DNA from: Alphaproteobacteria bacterium
Lineage (GTDB): Bacteria; Pseudomonadota; Alphaproteobacteria; Caulobacterales; Caulobacteraceae
Direction: 5' to 3'
NCBI GenBank assembly: GCA_003241825.1
Contig: QBLX01000001.1
Span: 1 to 40,138, forward strand
Length of the DNA stretch: 40,138 bases
Under the pieces are notes generated by a model that saw only the letters and a program-made list of their open reading frames with translations, did no database searches and was not told where the DNA came from. Positions 1-9,358 of the stretch are shown one piece after another; within the stretch, counting starts at the first letter, position 1, and every line of letters starts with the position of its first letter. Both the position numbers and the translations under genes were made by a program.

Positions 1-207
1 AGTTACCATTGGACTGACAGCGCCCAACAGGCGCCCCCTTAATCACGGACCCTAACAGTCTTTATTTGATGCGGAGTTTCACACATCTGGATTGATGCTT
101 AACTATACTCTGCGGTGAACGTGACAGTACCTTCTGAGGCCTACCGCTAATACAGAGACTCTTTGGGCCGTCGTTGACATGGACGTGGAGGGGTTCTGTC
201 AGGGCAA

Positions 208-1821
208 CTACCCGCCGTCGCTTCGTGCGCCACGTTCTACGGGTTGCCAATCGCGCACGAACTGCTCGAGCAGACGCACAGCAAATCCTGAAGAACCAGC
301 CGGGTTCCAGTCGCTCGGACCGCCATACGCCATGTTGGCGATGTCCAGATGAGCCCAGGGTATGTCACGATTGACAAACTCGCCGATAAACCAGGCACCG
401 GTGCTGGCACCGCCCCCGCCGTCGCTCGTGTTCTTGAGATCCGCGATAGTGGATGACATGTCGTTGCCATGTGTGGGGTTAACCGGGAGCCGCCAGAGGC
501 GCTCACCGGTTGTCCGGCCCGCAGCGTCAAGCTGGTTGGCCAGGTCGTCGTGACGACTGAAAAGGCCCGCATAATCGTCACCCAGGGCCCCGCCAACGGA
601 CCCGGTCAGGGTAGCGACGTCCACGATCGCCACAGGATCGAGATTGCGCTCGGCCCAGACCAGTGCGTCCGCCAGCACCAGTCGCCCCTCGGCGTCGGTG
701 CTGATGATCTCGATGGTCTTGCCGTTCATGGCCGTCAGTACATCGCCCGGCCGGATCGCCCGACCATCGGGCATGTTCTCGGCGAGTGCAGAGATCGCGA
801 CCACATCCACCGGCGCTCCGGATCTCGCCAGCGCGAGGACCGACGCCGTCACCGCGGCTGCGCCAGACATGTCCATCTTCATATTGCCCATCCCGGCACC
901 TGCCTTGATCGAGATGCCGCCGGTGTCGAAGGTGATGCCCTTGCCGACAAGGACGATGGGCCCACCATCGGGTGCGCCCTGACCGCGATAACGGATCGCC
1001 AGCAAGCGGGGCGGACGTTCTGACCCCCGCCCTACACCCAGCAAAGCCCCCATACCCAGGCGCTCCATGGCTGGCACATCCAGCACTTCGATTCTCACCC
1101 CGGCCAGACCTTCGAAGGCAGCCCGGGCGCGCTCCACAAAGGTTTCGGGGTAGATGACGTTCGCAGGCTCGTTGGAGATATCGCGCGCCCACGTCATGGC
1201 CTCGACCAGCGACGTCCCACGTCCCGCGAAAGCTTCACGCGCGCCTTCAGCAACGTCAGTGACGATCGTGACGGGGCCGCCCGGCGCGGCGGCACGGCGC
1301 GAGGCCTGATAAAGGTCGGAACGATAGTGTCCGATCCCCATACCGGTCGCCAGCGACGCCGTGACCTCCTCCGACAGACCGTTCGCAAGCACTGTAACAG
1401 GGCGTATATCGCTGACGAGCATCCGCCCGACGACAGCGCCGCTCCATTGGGGGTTTGCCGCCACAGTGCCCAAGCCTACCACGACGATGCGGTCCCAGTG
1501 TCCGATCCCCCGCAGGCTCAAGGTCTGACGTGGCCCATAGCCGAAGGCGGCGGACGCGAGGGCACGCCGAACTCCGTCGCGGGTCGCATCATCAAGCATC
1601 ACCGCCCTTGTCGCCAGATCATCGACGCTGCCGAGCGGTAGAACGAGGGTGCCGCCGAGGTCCGCCACGCTATCGGTAAACGCGACTACACGGGGTATCA
1701 TGGCGGGTGCCTCGACCGGACGCGATGCGGTTTGGGCTGCAACCCCGTCAGGCGAGATCAAGGCGAAAGCACCCATCAGGGCGGCAGCGGATACAACGAG
1801 TTTGCGCTTCTGGGAGGGCAT
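208..1821 (-). CDS. Secreted leucyl aminopeptidase (peptidase family M17)
   Basis: A two-metal aminopeptidase that removes N-terminal residues from peptides; the signal peptide places it in the periplasm or outside the cell, unlike the usual cytosolic PepA. The M17 hallmarks are visible: VGKGITFDTGG with metal-binding Lys and Asp, the following SIK lysine, MKMDMSGAAA, and STDAEGRL, where the family usually has NTDAEGRL. The length of 537 residues is normal for the family plus a signal peptide. I chose the ATG at 1821 because AAGGAG lies about nine bases upstream and the protein then begins with a basic stretch, a hydrophobic core and a VAAQ cleavage site; the frame stays open upstream but without a comparable ribosome site. 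It has no obvious link to the pectin genes and is probably flanking chromosome. Family assignment is firm; substrate is unknown. Confidence 0.92.
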   Translation of the reverse strand: MPSQKRKLVVSAAALMGAFALISPDGVAAQTASRPVEAPAMIPRVVAFTDSVADLGGTLVLPLGSVDDLATRAVMLDDATRDGVRRALASAAFGYGPRQTLSLRGIGHWDRIVVVGLGTVAANPQWSGAVVGRMLVSDIRPVTVLANGLSEEVTASLATGMGIGHYRSDLYQASRRAAAPGGPVTIVTDVAEGAREAFAGRGTSLVEAMTWARDISNEPANVIYPETFVERARAAFEGLAGVRIEVLDVPAMERLGMGALLGVGRGSERPPRLLAIRYRGQGAPDGGPIVLVGKGITFDTGGISIKAGAGMGNMKMDMSGAAAVTASVLALARSGAPVDVVAISALAENMPDGRAIRPGDVLTAMNGKTIEIISTDAEGRLVLADALVWAERNLDPVAIVDVATLTGSVGGALGDDYAGLFSRHDDLANQLDAAGRTTGERLWRLPVNPTHGNDMSSTIADLKNTSDGGGGASTGAWFIGEFVNRDIPWAHLDIANMAYGGPSDWNPAGSSGFAVRLLEQFVRDWQPVERGARSDGG

Positions 1822-2096
1822 ACAGATCATCTCCTTGGGGGTTGGGCAGCAAGGTTGCCGGTTCGAGCCCGGATTTGAAAGTCTGTTCAGTATCCAGGCG
1901 CTGAAATTGGCCAGGGGTAGATGAAGAGTCATGCAGGCTCAGCCACGATCTCGCAGATCACACCAGGGCACTCCCGGGCTCGCGCCGTCGTCCGGGCGAG
2001 TGACGCATGGGCAGGCGCTGTCACCGGTGCCTGAACGAAAGTTCCGTCATAACGGACTGTTTCAACTTACCTTGCTGCTTTTCAGTCGAAGATAAC

Positions 2097-3005
2097 TCAG
2101 TAATGGACTGACAACCCCTTGTCTCCGCTAGACCGTCTGAACAGGGCGTCCTTGGTCAGTTGAGCCCCCGCCCGAGCAATGGGCGAGAGTTCAACCGGGT
2201 CAGCAGCGCGACGGAAGACGATCTCGGTCGCATTGGCATGATGGACAGGCTCAAGACCGGCCTTTCCCGCAGCCAGCATAAGGCTGTGTGCGCTGAAGCC
2301 CAGCACGTGGGCAAAATGCAGGCTCATGAAGCCCGATTGCTCAAACCCGGACACCGCATCGGGCACCTCGATATAGAGCAGGCCTCCCGGCTTCAGCCAG
2401 CTGGCGGCCGCCCGAAACGCGCTGACCGGATCAGACAGGTGTTCGAACACATGGAAACTGGTGACAAGGTCAAACCGCGGACCATAGTCCATGTCCTGCC
2501 AGCGTCCCGCCCGGATCCGTTCACCCAGTTGCTGCCTGGCGAATGACGAATAGGTGCCGCCCGGCTCGAAGCCATGGGCGTCGTAACCTTCCTCGAGCAT
2601 GGCAAGGATGAACTCTCCGGACCCCGTACCAAAGTCCAGGGTGACCGCCGTCGGCGCCAGCACTTTCTTGATCACGCTCACGCGCCGGGCGGCCTGTGCG
2701 CTCCGTTTGCGAATATGGCGAGCACTCGGACGGACCACGGCCCCTTGATAGTCGAGGCGGTAGAGGCTGGCATAGTAGTCGTCGAGTTCTGCCTCGGTCG
2801 GCATCGGATTGGTGAACAGCAGACCGCACTCCCCGCAACCGACCGTCCGCAGCCGCTTCCAGCGGCGATCCACCCGGCTTACCTCCGTCTGGTTTGCTGA
2901 TCCGCAAACGGGGCAAGCGATCTCCTGCCCACGATAGGGATAGGCACTGAACGGGAGGAGATAGCCGGTGAGTTGCGACAGTGATTTCAGCAAAGAGCGG
3001 GGCAT
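2097..3005 (-). CDS. Class I SAM-dependent methyltransferase with N-terminal zinc ribbon
   Basis: A methyltransferase of about 302 residues. The N-terminus carries CPVC and CGEC pairs typical of a zinc ribbon, followed by a LLFTNPMPTEAEL segment and then a Rossmann methyltransferase fold with the SAM-binding motif LDFGTGSGEF and the later FHVFEHLSDP motif. This arrangement is known from small methyltransferases of sugar, polysaccharide and lipid modification clusters (Methyltransf_23-like), so a glycan or lipid substrate is plausible but not shown. The ATG at 3005 gives the natural MPRSLL start; a TTG at 3035 in the same frame is possible but less likely. It lies about 80 bases downstream of the response regulator on the same strand and could be transcribed with it. 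The substrate cannot be read from sequence. Confidence 0.8.
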   Translation of the reverse strand: MPRSLLKSLSQLTGYLLPFSAYPYRGQEIACPVCGSANQTEVSRVDRRWKRLRTVGCGECGLLFTNPMPTEAELDDYYASLYRLDYQGAVVRPSARHIRKRSAQAARRVSVIKKVLAPTAVTLDFGTGSGEFILAMLEEGYDAHGFEPGGTYSSFARQQLGERIRAGRWQDMDYGPRFDLVTSFHVFEHLSDPVSAFRAAASWLKPGGLLYIEVPDAVSGFEQSGFMSLHFAHVLGFSAHSLMLAAGKAGLEPVHHANATEIVFRRAADPVELSPIARAGAQLTKDALFRRSSGDKGLSVHY

Positions 3006-3087
3006 CTTCGACCGGGGGAAACAAGCCCATGGCAACCATGACCGGGCAATGTCCGTTTCATGCCGTCGGTGACAGCCAGTTGCGACC

Positions 3088-3768
3088 TCAGCGGGACCTT
3101 TGCTGCACGGCCGGGACCTTGGTCCCGCCTTGCGAATGGAAAAGCAGGGCAGCCTCGACGCGGTTTCGCACCTTCAACTTGGCCATGATGCGGGTCATAT
3201 GGTTTTTGACGGTCTTCTCTTCCAGCGAGATGGCTCTTGCGATCGTCTTGTTGCATGCACCTTCCGACAGGTGACGCAGGATGGCGATTTCCCGGTTGGT
3301 GAGTTGATCCAGACCCGACGCAGACGGGCCGGGCGGAGGCGTGGCACTTGCCAGCCCGGCGACAATCCGGCCAGCAAGCCCCGGCGGCGCGTAGATCTCT
3401 CCGCGCATCACGGCATGGATGGTGTCGGAAAGAGCCTCGATCCCCAGACCTTTCAAGGCGTAGCCCGCAGCCCCTGTCCCGAGGGTCGAGATCAGGTCGT
3501 CGTCGTCCTCTGACGCTGTCACTATCAGTACCTTCTGCTCTGGCCTGAGCGACAGGATGCGTGCGAGGGCTTCGCGACCCCCGCCTGGTATCGACAGGTC
3601 TAGCAGCACCAGATCGGGCTGGTGCTCCATCACTCCGTGCACCGCGCCATCGGCGTCCTCGGCCTCGCCGCAGACCACGAATTCGTCGCGTCCGGACAGA
3701 GTCAGGAGCAGCCCACTCCGGAAAATCGGGTGGTCGTCCACCACCATAATGCGGATCGGACCGATCAT
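3088..3768 (-). CDS. NarL/FixJ-family response regulator (receiver plus LuxR-type HTH)
   Basis: A DNA-binding response regulator of 226 residues. The receiver domain (about 1-120) has the acidic pair in MVVDDHP, the phospho-acceptor Asp57 in LVLLDLSIPGG, and the switch lysine in GYALKGLG. A LuxR-type helix-turn-helix follows (about 155-215) with LTNREIAILRHLSEG and KTVKNHMTRIMAKLKV. Its start overlaps the stop of the upstream kinase gene by four bases (ATGA), so the two are almost certainly co-translated partners. Because the kinase promoter region is shared with the divergent LamG enzyme at 5426, control of nearby polysaccharide genes is possible, but nothing in the sequence proves it. The short C-terminal tail after the HTH looks unstructured. 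Family call is firm. Confidence 0.93.
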   Translation of the reverse strand: MIGPIRIMVVDDHPIFRSGLLLTLSGRDEFVVCGEAEDADGAVHGVMEHQPDLVLLDLSIPGGGREALARILSLRPEQKVLIVTASEDDDDLISTLGTGAAGYALKGLGIEALSDTIHAVMRGEIYAPPGLAGRIVAGLASATPPPGPSASGLDQLTNREIAILRHLSEGACNKTIARAISLEEKTVKNHMTRIMAKLKVRNRVEAALLFHSQGGTKVPAVQQRSR

Positions 3769-5243
3769 GTGAACGGGATCGCAAGTTGGACGGTGATCAC
3801 TGTGCCCTCTGCCGAAGTTGCGGTTACGTGGAACTCGCCACCCAGACCGATCACTCTTTCGCGCAGTCCCTGCAGACCGAGGCCATGCTCATCAGTGCGA
3901 ACGTTGAAGCCCTTGCCGGAGTCACGAACGCGGACGACCAGCGTTTCGTCAACCCGACAGACCTCGATGTCGGCACCCCTCCCCTCGGCGTGACGTTCAG
4001 CATTGTTCAGCCCCTCCTGGATCACCCTGTAGAGACAGATGTTCTCGGCATTTGGCAGAGCCGGAAGTTCAACTGGCATCAGCAAGGGAATGGTCCGGCC
4101 CGTCTGACGTTCGTGCGCCTGAACGGCACGCCTTATCACAGCCGCCGTGTCGAGCCCTTCAATCTCCGGCAAGGTCAGGCCACGACAGATCTGACGCAGT
4201 TCCGTCATGGCCCCGACGACGGCTTCGCGCCCCTCGGAAGACCCGTTATGCTCTTCCGCCGAAGTCCGGTCGCTGAGCCTCAATGAGGCGAAGGCCAAAA
4301 GCTGGAGAGGACCGTCGTGAATATCCGCAGACAACCGCCGCAGGAACCGCTCGTTCAGGTCAGCGGCCCGGCGATTCGAAGCATCGACTGTGCGCGCAAG
4401 TTCCCGGTTCTGATCCAGAAGGGTTGAAAGCTTGAGGACCTGATCCTGCAGAAGGAGTCTTTGGCTGTCGATGAGACGCCCTCCCCGCGCGATGACGACG
4501 AACAGGATCGAAAGCATGGTCAGGGTCACCATGCCCACGAGGATCCAGCTATCGGAGCGTGCGTCCTGCAACTCGACCTGAAGGGCGGTGGCATCATCGT
4601 AGAATTCGACCACGCCAATGACCTGTCCGGTACCGGCGGCACGCACAGGGGCATAAACCTCCAGAAGAGGCACTTGCCGCGCCAGCGACCCGACAGCCTC
4701 TGAATCACCTGCCGCCTTCAGCTCGGAATAGACCTGTCCCGAGCGGGCGACCAGGAGCGCTTCGCGGTCCACGGTCTCGACCTCTGGCAGAGGCGCTGGC
4801 GAATAGACAACCATGCCATCAAGGTTCCAGATCTTGAAAGCCATCAGCTGTCGGGACATCAGGCCGCGGGCCATGCTCGCGTCCAGTCTGGCCCGTGCTT
4901 CGGTGGTGTCGCCTCCCGGCCGAAGCAGGGTTTGGGCATAGGGCGCGACGACACCGTCGACATAGAGAGCCGCGATGACCGCAGCCTTGCGCGATGCGGC
5001 CTCTTCGATCCGCTCGCTGACCCACAGCCCCATCACGCCCATCCCACTCAACAGGATGACGCTGGCCGCAATCAGGAAGGTCCTGACCAGATCGAACGGG
5101 CGGTGATTTCGGTGAAGGTTTGCCTCTGGCAATGGGTGCCCTGCGATCTTCGTTTTATGCCTGCGAAAGATTTTCTTGTTTTGGCACGATGTCCTGTTGG
5201 CGCTGTCGAACTTTTTACCTGAGGCAGCCGCTGGGGGCGTCAA
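3765..5243 (-). CDS. Membrane sensor histidine kinase, NarX/HisKA_3 type
   Basis: A sensor kinase of up to 492 residues that should phosphorylate the response regulator encoded just downstream. It has two membrane segments (about 54-75 and 233-253) around a periplasmic sensing region of about 155 residues, a coiled-coil linker rich in LLDQNRELA, the HisKA_3 dimerisation motif ADIHDGPLQLLAF with His309, and a HATPase domain with QEGLNNAERHA (about 409-419), DSGKGFN (441-447) and GLGLQGLRERV. No ATG lies before the first membrane segment, so the TTG at 5243 is the best start I see; it lacks a strong Shine-Dalgarno site and the N-terminus remains uncertain. The gene diverges from the LamG enzyme gene at 5426, and the palindromic site at 5285-5300 lies only 42 bases upstream. 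The ligand is unknown. Confidence 0.9.
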   Translation of the reverse strand: MTPPAAASGKKFDSANRTSCQNKKIFRRHKTKIAGHPLPEANLHRNHRPFDLVRTFLIAASVILLSGMGVMGLWVSERIEEAASRKAAVIAALYVDGVVAPYAQTLLRPGGDTTEARARLDASMARGLMSRQLMAFKIWNLDGMVVYSPAPLPEVETVDREALLVARSGQVYSELKAAGDSEAVGSLARQVPLLEVYAPVRAAGTGQVIGVVEFYDDATALQVELQDARSDSWILVGMVTLTMLSILFVVIARGGRLIDSQRLLLQDQVLKLSTLLDQNRELARTVDASNRRAADLNERFLRRLSADIHDGPLQLLAFASLRLSDRTSAEEHNGSSEGREAVVGAMTELRQICRGLTLPEIEGLDTAAVIRRAVQAHERQTGRTIPLLMPVELPALPNAENICLYRVIQEGLNNAERHAEGRGADIEVCRVDETLVVRVRDSGKGFNVRTDEHGLGLQGLRERVIGLGGEFHVTATSAEGTVITVQLAIPFT

Positions 5244-5284
5244 CTCGTCAGCGACAACGGCGTCATGTCAAGTTTGCCAACTCT

Positions 5285-5300
5285 TTGGCACCGGTGTCAT
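5285..5300. promoter_or_regulatory. Candidate operator, copy 1 (TTGGCACCGGTGTCAT)
   Basis: A 16-base imperfect palindrome centred on CCGG, sharing ACCGGTGTCAT exactly with three other intergenic sites in this window. It lies in the 182-base region between the divergent kinase gene and the LamG enzyme gene, 126 bases before the start at 5426. The even symmetry and central CG resemble LacI-family operators; which regulator binds is inference. Confidence 0.6.
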
Positions 5301-5425
5301 AGTCACTTTAGGCAATGAGCTGCGGGTAAGACAGTGGCGACACTCCGGACCGCTACCGCCGAACACCGTGGCTGGATCGCCGCATATGAAAGGGCGCGAG
5401 AGACGCCCTCAGGGGAGATGTAGCT

Positions 5426-8400
5426 ATGGGTTGGACAAACCCGCTTTTCGGCGCTGTGGCCCTGGTCGCCGCTCTGGTTCCAGCGGCGGCGGCCCGTGCG
5501 CAGGATGGCCTGCTGTTCCGTATGTCAGCGGATGAATCGCTGGTGGCAGATGTCGCAACGGGGCAGGCGGAGCCGACCTTCGCCGACCGGGTGTCAATCC
5601 GGGCCGCCGGCGGCGCAACGGGCGGCTATATCCAGGCCGAGGACGATCAGGTGCTGGCCTGGGCGGCCCCCGGCAATATTCTGGCGCAGCGCGGGGCCCT
5701 CTCCTTCTTCTGGCGATCGCGTTATCCGGTCGGGACAAACCCGTTCCCGCTGTTCCGCGTCAGCTATGCCAACCACTCGAGCTGGGACATGGTGTTCCTC
5801 CGCCTCGACTGGAACGGCAAGGGCTTCGACGGTTTCGTCACCGACTCCAACCTGGCACGCGTGAGGGTATCCTGGGATATGTCGGGCGCGCCCGCACCGG
5901 AGGCGTGGACCCATATCGCCTTTACGTGGGACGAGACCACCGGCGTCAAACTGTATGTCGATGGAAGGCTGGTCGCGCGCAAGGACCAGCCCGCCCTTCT
6001 CGACGCCGGGCTCGACCAGTTCGGGCCCCATAGTCGCATCATAAGCCCCATGCAGGTCCAGAGCCGGTACAATTTCCTGCGCGGGGGCGACCTCGACGAA
6101 CTGCGTATCTACGATCGTGCGCTCGACGACGCGGCCATCGCGGCGCTCGCCCGCCATGATACGCCGGTTGTATCCACGGCGGCACGCCCTGACTGGTCCG
6201 CGACCTGGGCTCGCCGTCTCGGTTTCGAAGGGGCTTCGCCGCCCTATCTGGCAGATGCCGAAACAGCGATCCGTCGCGTCGAGTTCACGGACCAGCGCGA
6301 CGTCGCCCAACGCATGTGGAAGGGCAATGACGGGGTGCGCGAAACCACATGGCCCGGCGTCTACAACCGCTCGCGTCTCGAAGGCCGCAACGACTATTTC
6401 CAGCTGCCGGACTGGAATGTCTATTCCACCGGCGGCAAGGCCGGGACGTGGTTCCTGCCCGATGAGTCCTGGAATCAGGTTGAGATTCAGGGTGCCGCTT
6501 TCGGTCGACTGTCGGCGCTCGCCGATGGCCGAACGCCCCGAGGCTCCGAACAGATAGTCGACGACGGCGACCTGCTGGCCCGCCGTCGCGAGGGGGTGGA
6601 ACGCACGACCACCCGCCTTTCCTCTGAACGCACCGGCGGAGCGGTCCGCTTCGTCAATGACGCCCCGGAGACTCCGATCGGAGAGATCGGAGTCTATCGC
6701 GTCTTTGCCGGGCGGGCTCCACAGGGGATAGGCCGGTTTGACTTCACAATCCGCGCCGACGCCGAACCAGAATTCGAAGCGACCCGGTCGCTGAGCGAAT
6801 TTATCGCCGGCCGTTACCCGATCGAAGAGCGCACGACTGTCGCCGCCCTGCCCTCCGCCGCGCCGTCGAGAGCGCGAAGCGCACCGATCAGCGATGCCCG
6901 GCCGATCGTGCATGTGGTCGTTCCCCAGGATTTCCGGCGGCAGCCGCCGGGTCTGCCGCTGAACCGGAACACGCCAGGCCTGGGGTATGAGAATTTCGGC
7001 GGTCTGGACGGGGTCGAACTTGGACTGCCAGCCATGAACCTCGAACCGGGCCGTGACGGACTGATCCCGCTCAACATCCGCGTCAAGGATCCCCTGACGC
7101 CGACGCGCGACCTGCTGGACATCAACGTGTCGGTCAAACCGAACGAGGCGCGCACCCTTTGGCTCGACACGCGCGACCGGGTCCTCCCATCCGGCGGGAG
7201 TCTGTATTTCACGGTCGCCTCCTCCAATCCTGATTTTGGCGCCGCAAGTCTGGACGGAGCGAAGGTCGGTCTCGTGTTCAAAGGCCGTGAGGACGCCCGG
7301 GCAGAGCACGAACGCGACCGGTTTGAGCAAGTGCGCGACAACTACGGCTTCCTTGTCGAAGAGCGGCAGACCAACCGGGACCTCGGCCTGTTTGCCCGCT
7401 TCTATGAGGACCTGACCGATCTGCTGAGGGTCAATCCCGAGCATCCCGGCGGTCAGCGCTACTGGAGCGAATGGAATCCGCAGCAGCCATTGCCCGCGGT
7501 CGTCGTTGAGTCCCCGCCCATGGGCGTTCCGGCCTGGGCATGGGGCCAGACCCGGGCGCTCAGACAGGCCGGCGACTTCGTGCAGTGGTGGATCGACAAT
7601 CGTCAGGTCGAAGGCGAATTCGGCGGCGGTCTGTCCGATGACACCGACCTGACCAACCAGTGGCCGGGCCTCGCCCTGATGGGCGTCGCGCCAGACAAGG
7701 TGAACGCCTCCCTGTCCGAGCTGGTCGAGGCCACCTATCGAAACGGCATGTTTACCCGCGGCCTCGGAACGATCGTCACCGACGAGCTGCATGTCTATGA
7801 AGAGGGCGTCAACGCGATCAGCCAGTCCGCCTACCTTAACCCCGGCGATCCGGTGACTGTGGCCCGGCTTATGGAGACTGCGGTTCGCTATCGGGACCTG
7901 ACGGCCGTCAATCCGCAAGGCCATCGGCTGTTTGTCAGCAACTACTACGGAGGCGATCAGATCGTCACCGAAGCGCCCTGGCAGTGGTCCAAACCCTATT
8001 CCTACCTGATCCTTCACCCAGGTATCCGGCTGGTTGACTGGAACGGCTCGCCCGAGCTGAAGCGGTTGCTCCTCGAACTGGCTGACGGCTACCTCGCGCA
8101 CGGACGCCAGGATGCGCTGGGCAAATGGACCTATCCTACCGAGATCAACTGGCCGGACGGTGCCACTCGCGGAAGCGCCGGACCTCAGCAGACCAATCTT
8201 CTGATGTGGGCGGCCTATCGCTGGACCGGTGACGCGAAATATATGCGCCCCATTGAGCAGGTACTGCTTGAAGGGGGCCCTAACGCCCTGACGGGCACGA
8301 TCAACGGCGATCTCGCCGAGGCACTAAGCCGCCCAGAGCTGCGGGGCGCCTCGACAGCGGGAGCGCTCGCGCCGAACGCTTCGAACACAGCCCTGCACTT

Positions 8401-9235
8401 CGCCTGGGCTGCGACTGGCGACAAGACCTACCTCGAGCGGCTGTACGACCGGATGCGGCGCACGGCCCAGTTCCGCATGCCCATGATGACCGACGATCAC
8501 TGGTGGGTAGACCGGGTCGAAATCCCGACCCAGGAGCTCCAGCGCCAACGCCTGGGCGGAATCGCGCTGTGGCGAAACGCCATCGTACAGGGAAATTTGG
8601 TCAGCTGGCGCTTCGCCGGAGCGGATGACGCCGGGCAACTCGGCATTCTTGTGCGCGAACCCACCCGGACCGGCTTTCGGATCGTCGCTCACAATCTGTC
8701 GGATCGCCCGATCTCCGCCCATCTCGCCGGTGCCGAGATCGCCACCGGTTCGTGGTCGATGCGGCAGGGCATGGATGCGGACGGCGACGATGTCGCTGAC
8801 GCACCGGGTGAGGTCGCTCGCATGGAGTTTGGCCGAGACCGTGTGATCGATCTCGAGTTCGCGCCCGGCGCGACGACCGTGATCGAACTCAGGCTAGACG
8901 GCCCTGAGTCCGATATCCGCAACCGACCAGACCTCGCCCTCGCCGCGTCCGATGTCAGGTGGCGGGGCGGGACGCTGGAGACTGCAGTGCATTCGCTGGG
9001 GTCACGCCCCGCGGTCGACGGCCTGCTTCGGCTCGAAGACGCCCGGGGCGCAGTTCTGGTCGAAGCGCGAATCCCGGACCTGGCCGCGCCCGACGACCTC
9101 CTTCCCAAACACGTCACAGTGCGCCTGCAGCCGCCGGCCGGGGCGGATATGACGGGCGCAAGCGTGCGCGTCGTGCTGCCGGAGCCGGAAGTCAGCGTAA
9201 TGAACAATCACGCACCCGTTCCGCCCGGCGGCTGA
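5426..9235 (+). CDS. Large secreted LamG-domain protein with helical-toroid-like region, putative polysaccharide enzyme
   Basis: A 1269-residue exported protein. A signal peptide ends near AAARAQ (about residue 26). Residues about 27-248 form a LamG/concanavalin A-like domain, recognisable by KLYVDGRLVARKD and the closing LDELRIYDRALDDAAIAAL. A middle region (about 260-700) looks like beta-sandwich material. Residues about 715-1060 contain repeated helices rich in Trp, Gly and Asp (FVQWWIDNRQ, GGGLSDDTDL, NYYGGDQIVTEAPWQWSKPYSYL), which suggests an alpha/alpha toroid as in many polysaccharide lyases and hydrolases. The C-terminal about 200 residues look beta-rich. I do not recognise a characterised family, so the reaction is open; context points to pectin or rhamnogalacturonan. 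The ATG at 5426 is preceded by GGGGAG at good spacing. An operator-like site lies 126 bases upstream. Confidence 0.75.
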   Translation: MGWTNPLFGAVALVAALVPAAAARAQDGLLFRMSADESLVADVATGQAEPTFADRVSIRAAGGATGGYIQAEDDQVLAWAAPGNILAQRGALSFFWRSRYPVGTNPFPLFRVSYANHSSWDMVFLRLDWNGKGFDGFVTDSNLARVRVSWDMSGAPAPEAWTHIAFTWDETTGVKLYVDGRLVARKDQPALLDAGLDQFGPHSRIISPMQVQSRYNFLRGGDLDELRIYDRALDDAAIAALARHDTPVVSTAARPDWSATWARRLGFEGASPPYLADAETAIRRVEFTDQRDVAQRMWKGNDGVRETTWPGVYNRSRLEGRNDYFQLPDWNVYSTGGKAGTWFLPDESWNQVEIQGAAFGRLSALADGRTPRGSEQIVDDGDLLARRREGVERTTTRLSSERTGGAVRFVNDAPETPIGEIGVYRVFAGRAPQGIGRFDFTIRADAEPEFEATRSLSEFIAGRYPIEERTTVAALPSAAPSRARSAPISDARPIVHVVVPQDFRRQPPGLPLNRNTPGLGYENFGGLDGVELGLPAMNLEPGRDGLIPLNIRVKDPLTPTRDLLDINVSVKPNEARTLWLDTRDRVLPSGGSLYFTVASSNPDFGAASLDGAKVGLVFKGREDARAEHERDRFEQVRDNYGFLVEERQTNRDLGLFARFYEDLTDLLRVNPEHPGGQRYWSEWNPQQPLPAVVVESPPMGVPAWAWGQTRALRQAGDFVQWWIDNRQVEGEFGGGLSDDTDLTNQWPGLALMGVAPDKVNASLSELVEATYRNGMFTRGLGTIVTDELHVYEEGVNAISQSAYLNPGDPVTVARLMETAVRYRDLTAVNPQGHRLFVSNYYGGDQIVTEAPWQWSKPYSYLILHPGIRLVDWNGSPELKRLLLELADGYLAHGRQDALGKWTYPTEINWPDGATRGSAGPQQTNLLMWAAYRWTGDAKYMRPIEQVLLEGGPNALTGTINGDLAEALSRPELRGASTAGALAPNASNTALHFAWAATGDKTYLERLYDRMRRTAQFRMPMMTDDHWWVDRVEIPTQELQRQRLGGIALWRNAIVQGNLVSWRFAGADDAGQLGILVREPTRTGFRIVAHNLSDRPISAHLAGAEIATGSWSMRQGMDADGDDVADAPGEVARMEFGRDRVIDLEFAPGATTVIELRLDGPESDIRNRPDLALAASDVRWRGGTLETAVHSLGSRPAVDGLLRLEDARGAVLVEARIPDLAAPDDLLPKHVTVRLQPPAGADMTGASVRVVLPEPEVSVMNNHAPVPPGG

Positions 9236-9358
9236 GAGGTTGCAGTCGCCAGGTCGAAGGCCGTCCTGCCCTGCCTGAATACAGGAAACGGACGTCGTAC
9301 GAGCCGCGTCAGTTTCGCTCGCTGCCATCGTCATCGTCCGCCTATGAGACCTGCCCCT

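Noticed and set aside
1-207. Possible gene or RNA at the left edge
   Set aside because: I find only short frames without motifs and a weak five-base hairpin near 20-34; no tRNA or other RNA can be folded from it by eye.
174-1679. Several long plus-strand open frames opposite the aminopeptidase gene
   Set aside because: They are antisense shadows in GC-rich coding sequence, without recognisable domains or ribosome sites.
5594-8101. An 835-codon open frame on the minus strand inside the LamG enzyme gene
   Set aside because: It is an antisense shadow of a GC-rich gene; its translation has no signal, no family motif and unlikely composition, while the plus-strand frame has a signal peptide and a clear LamG domain.
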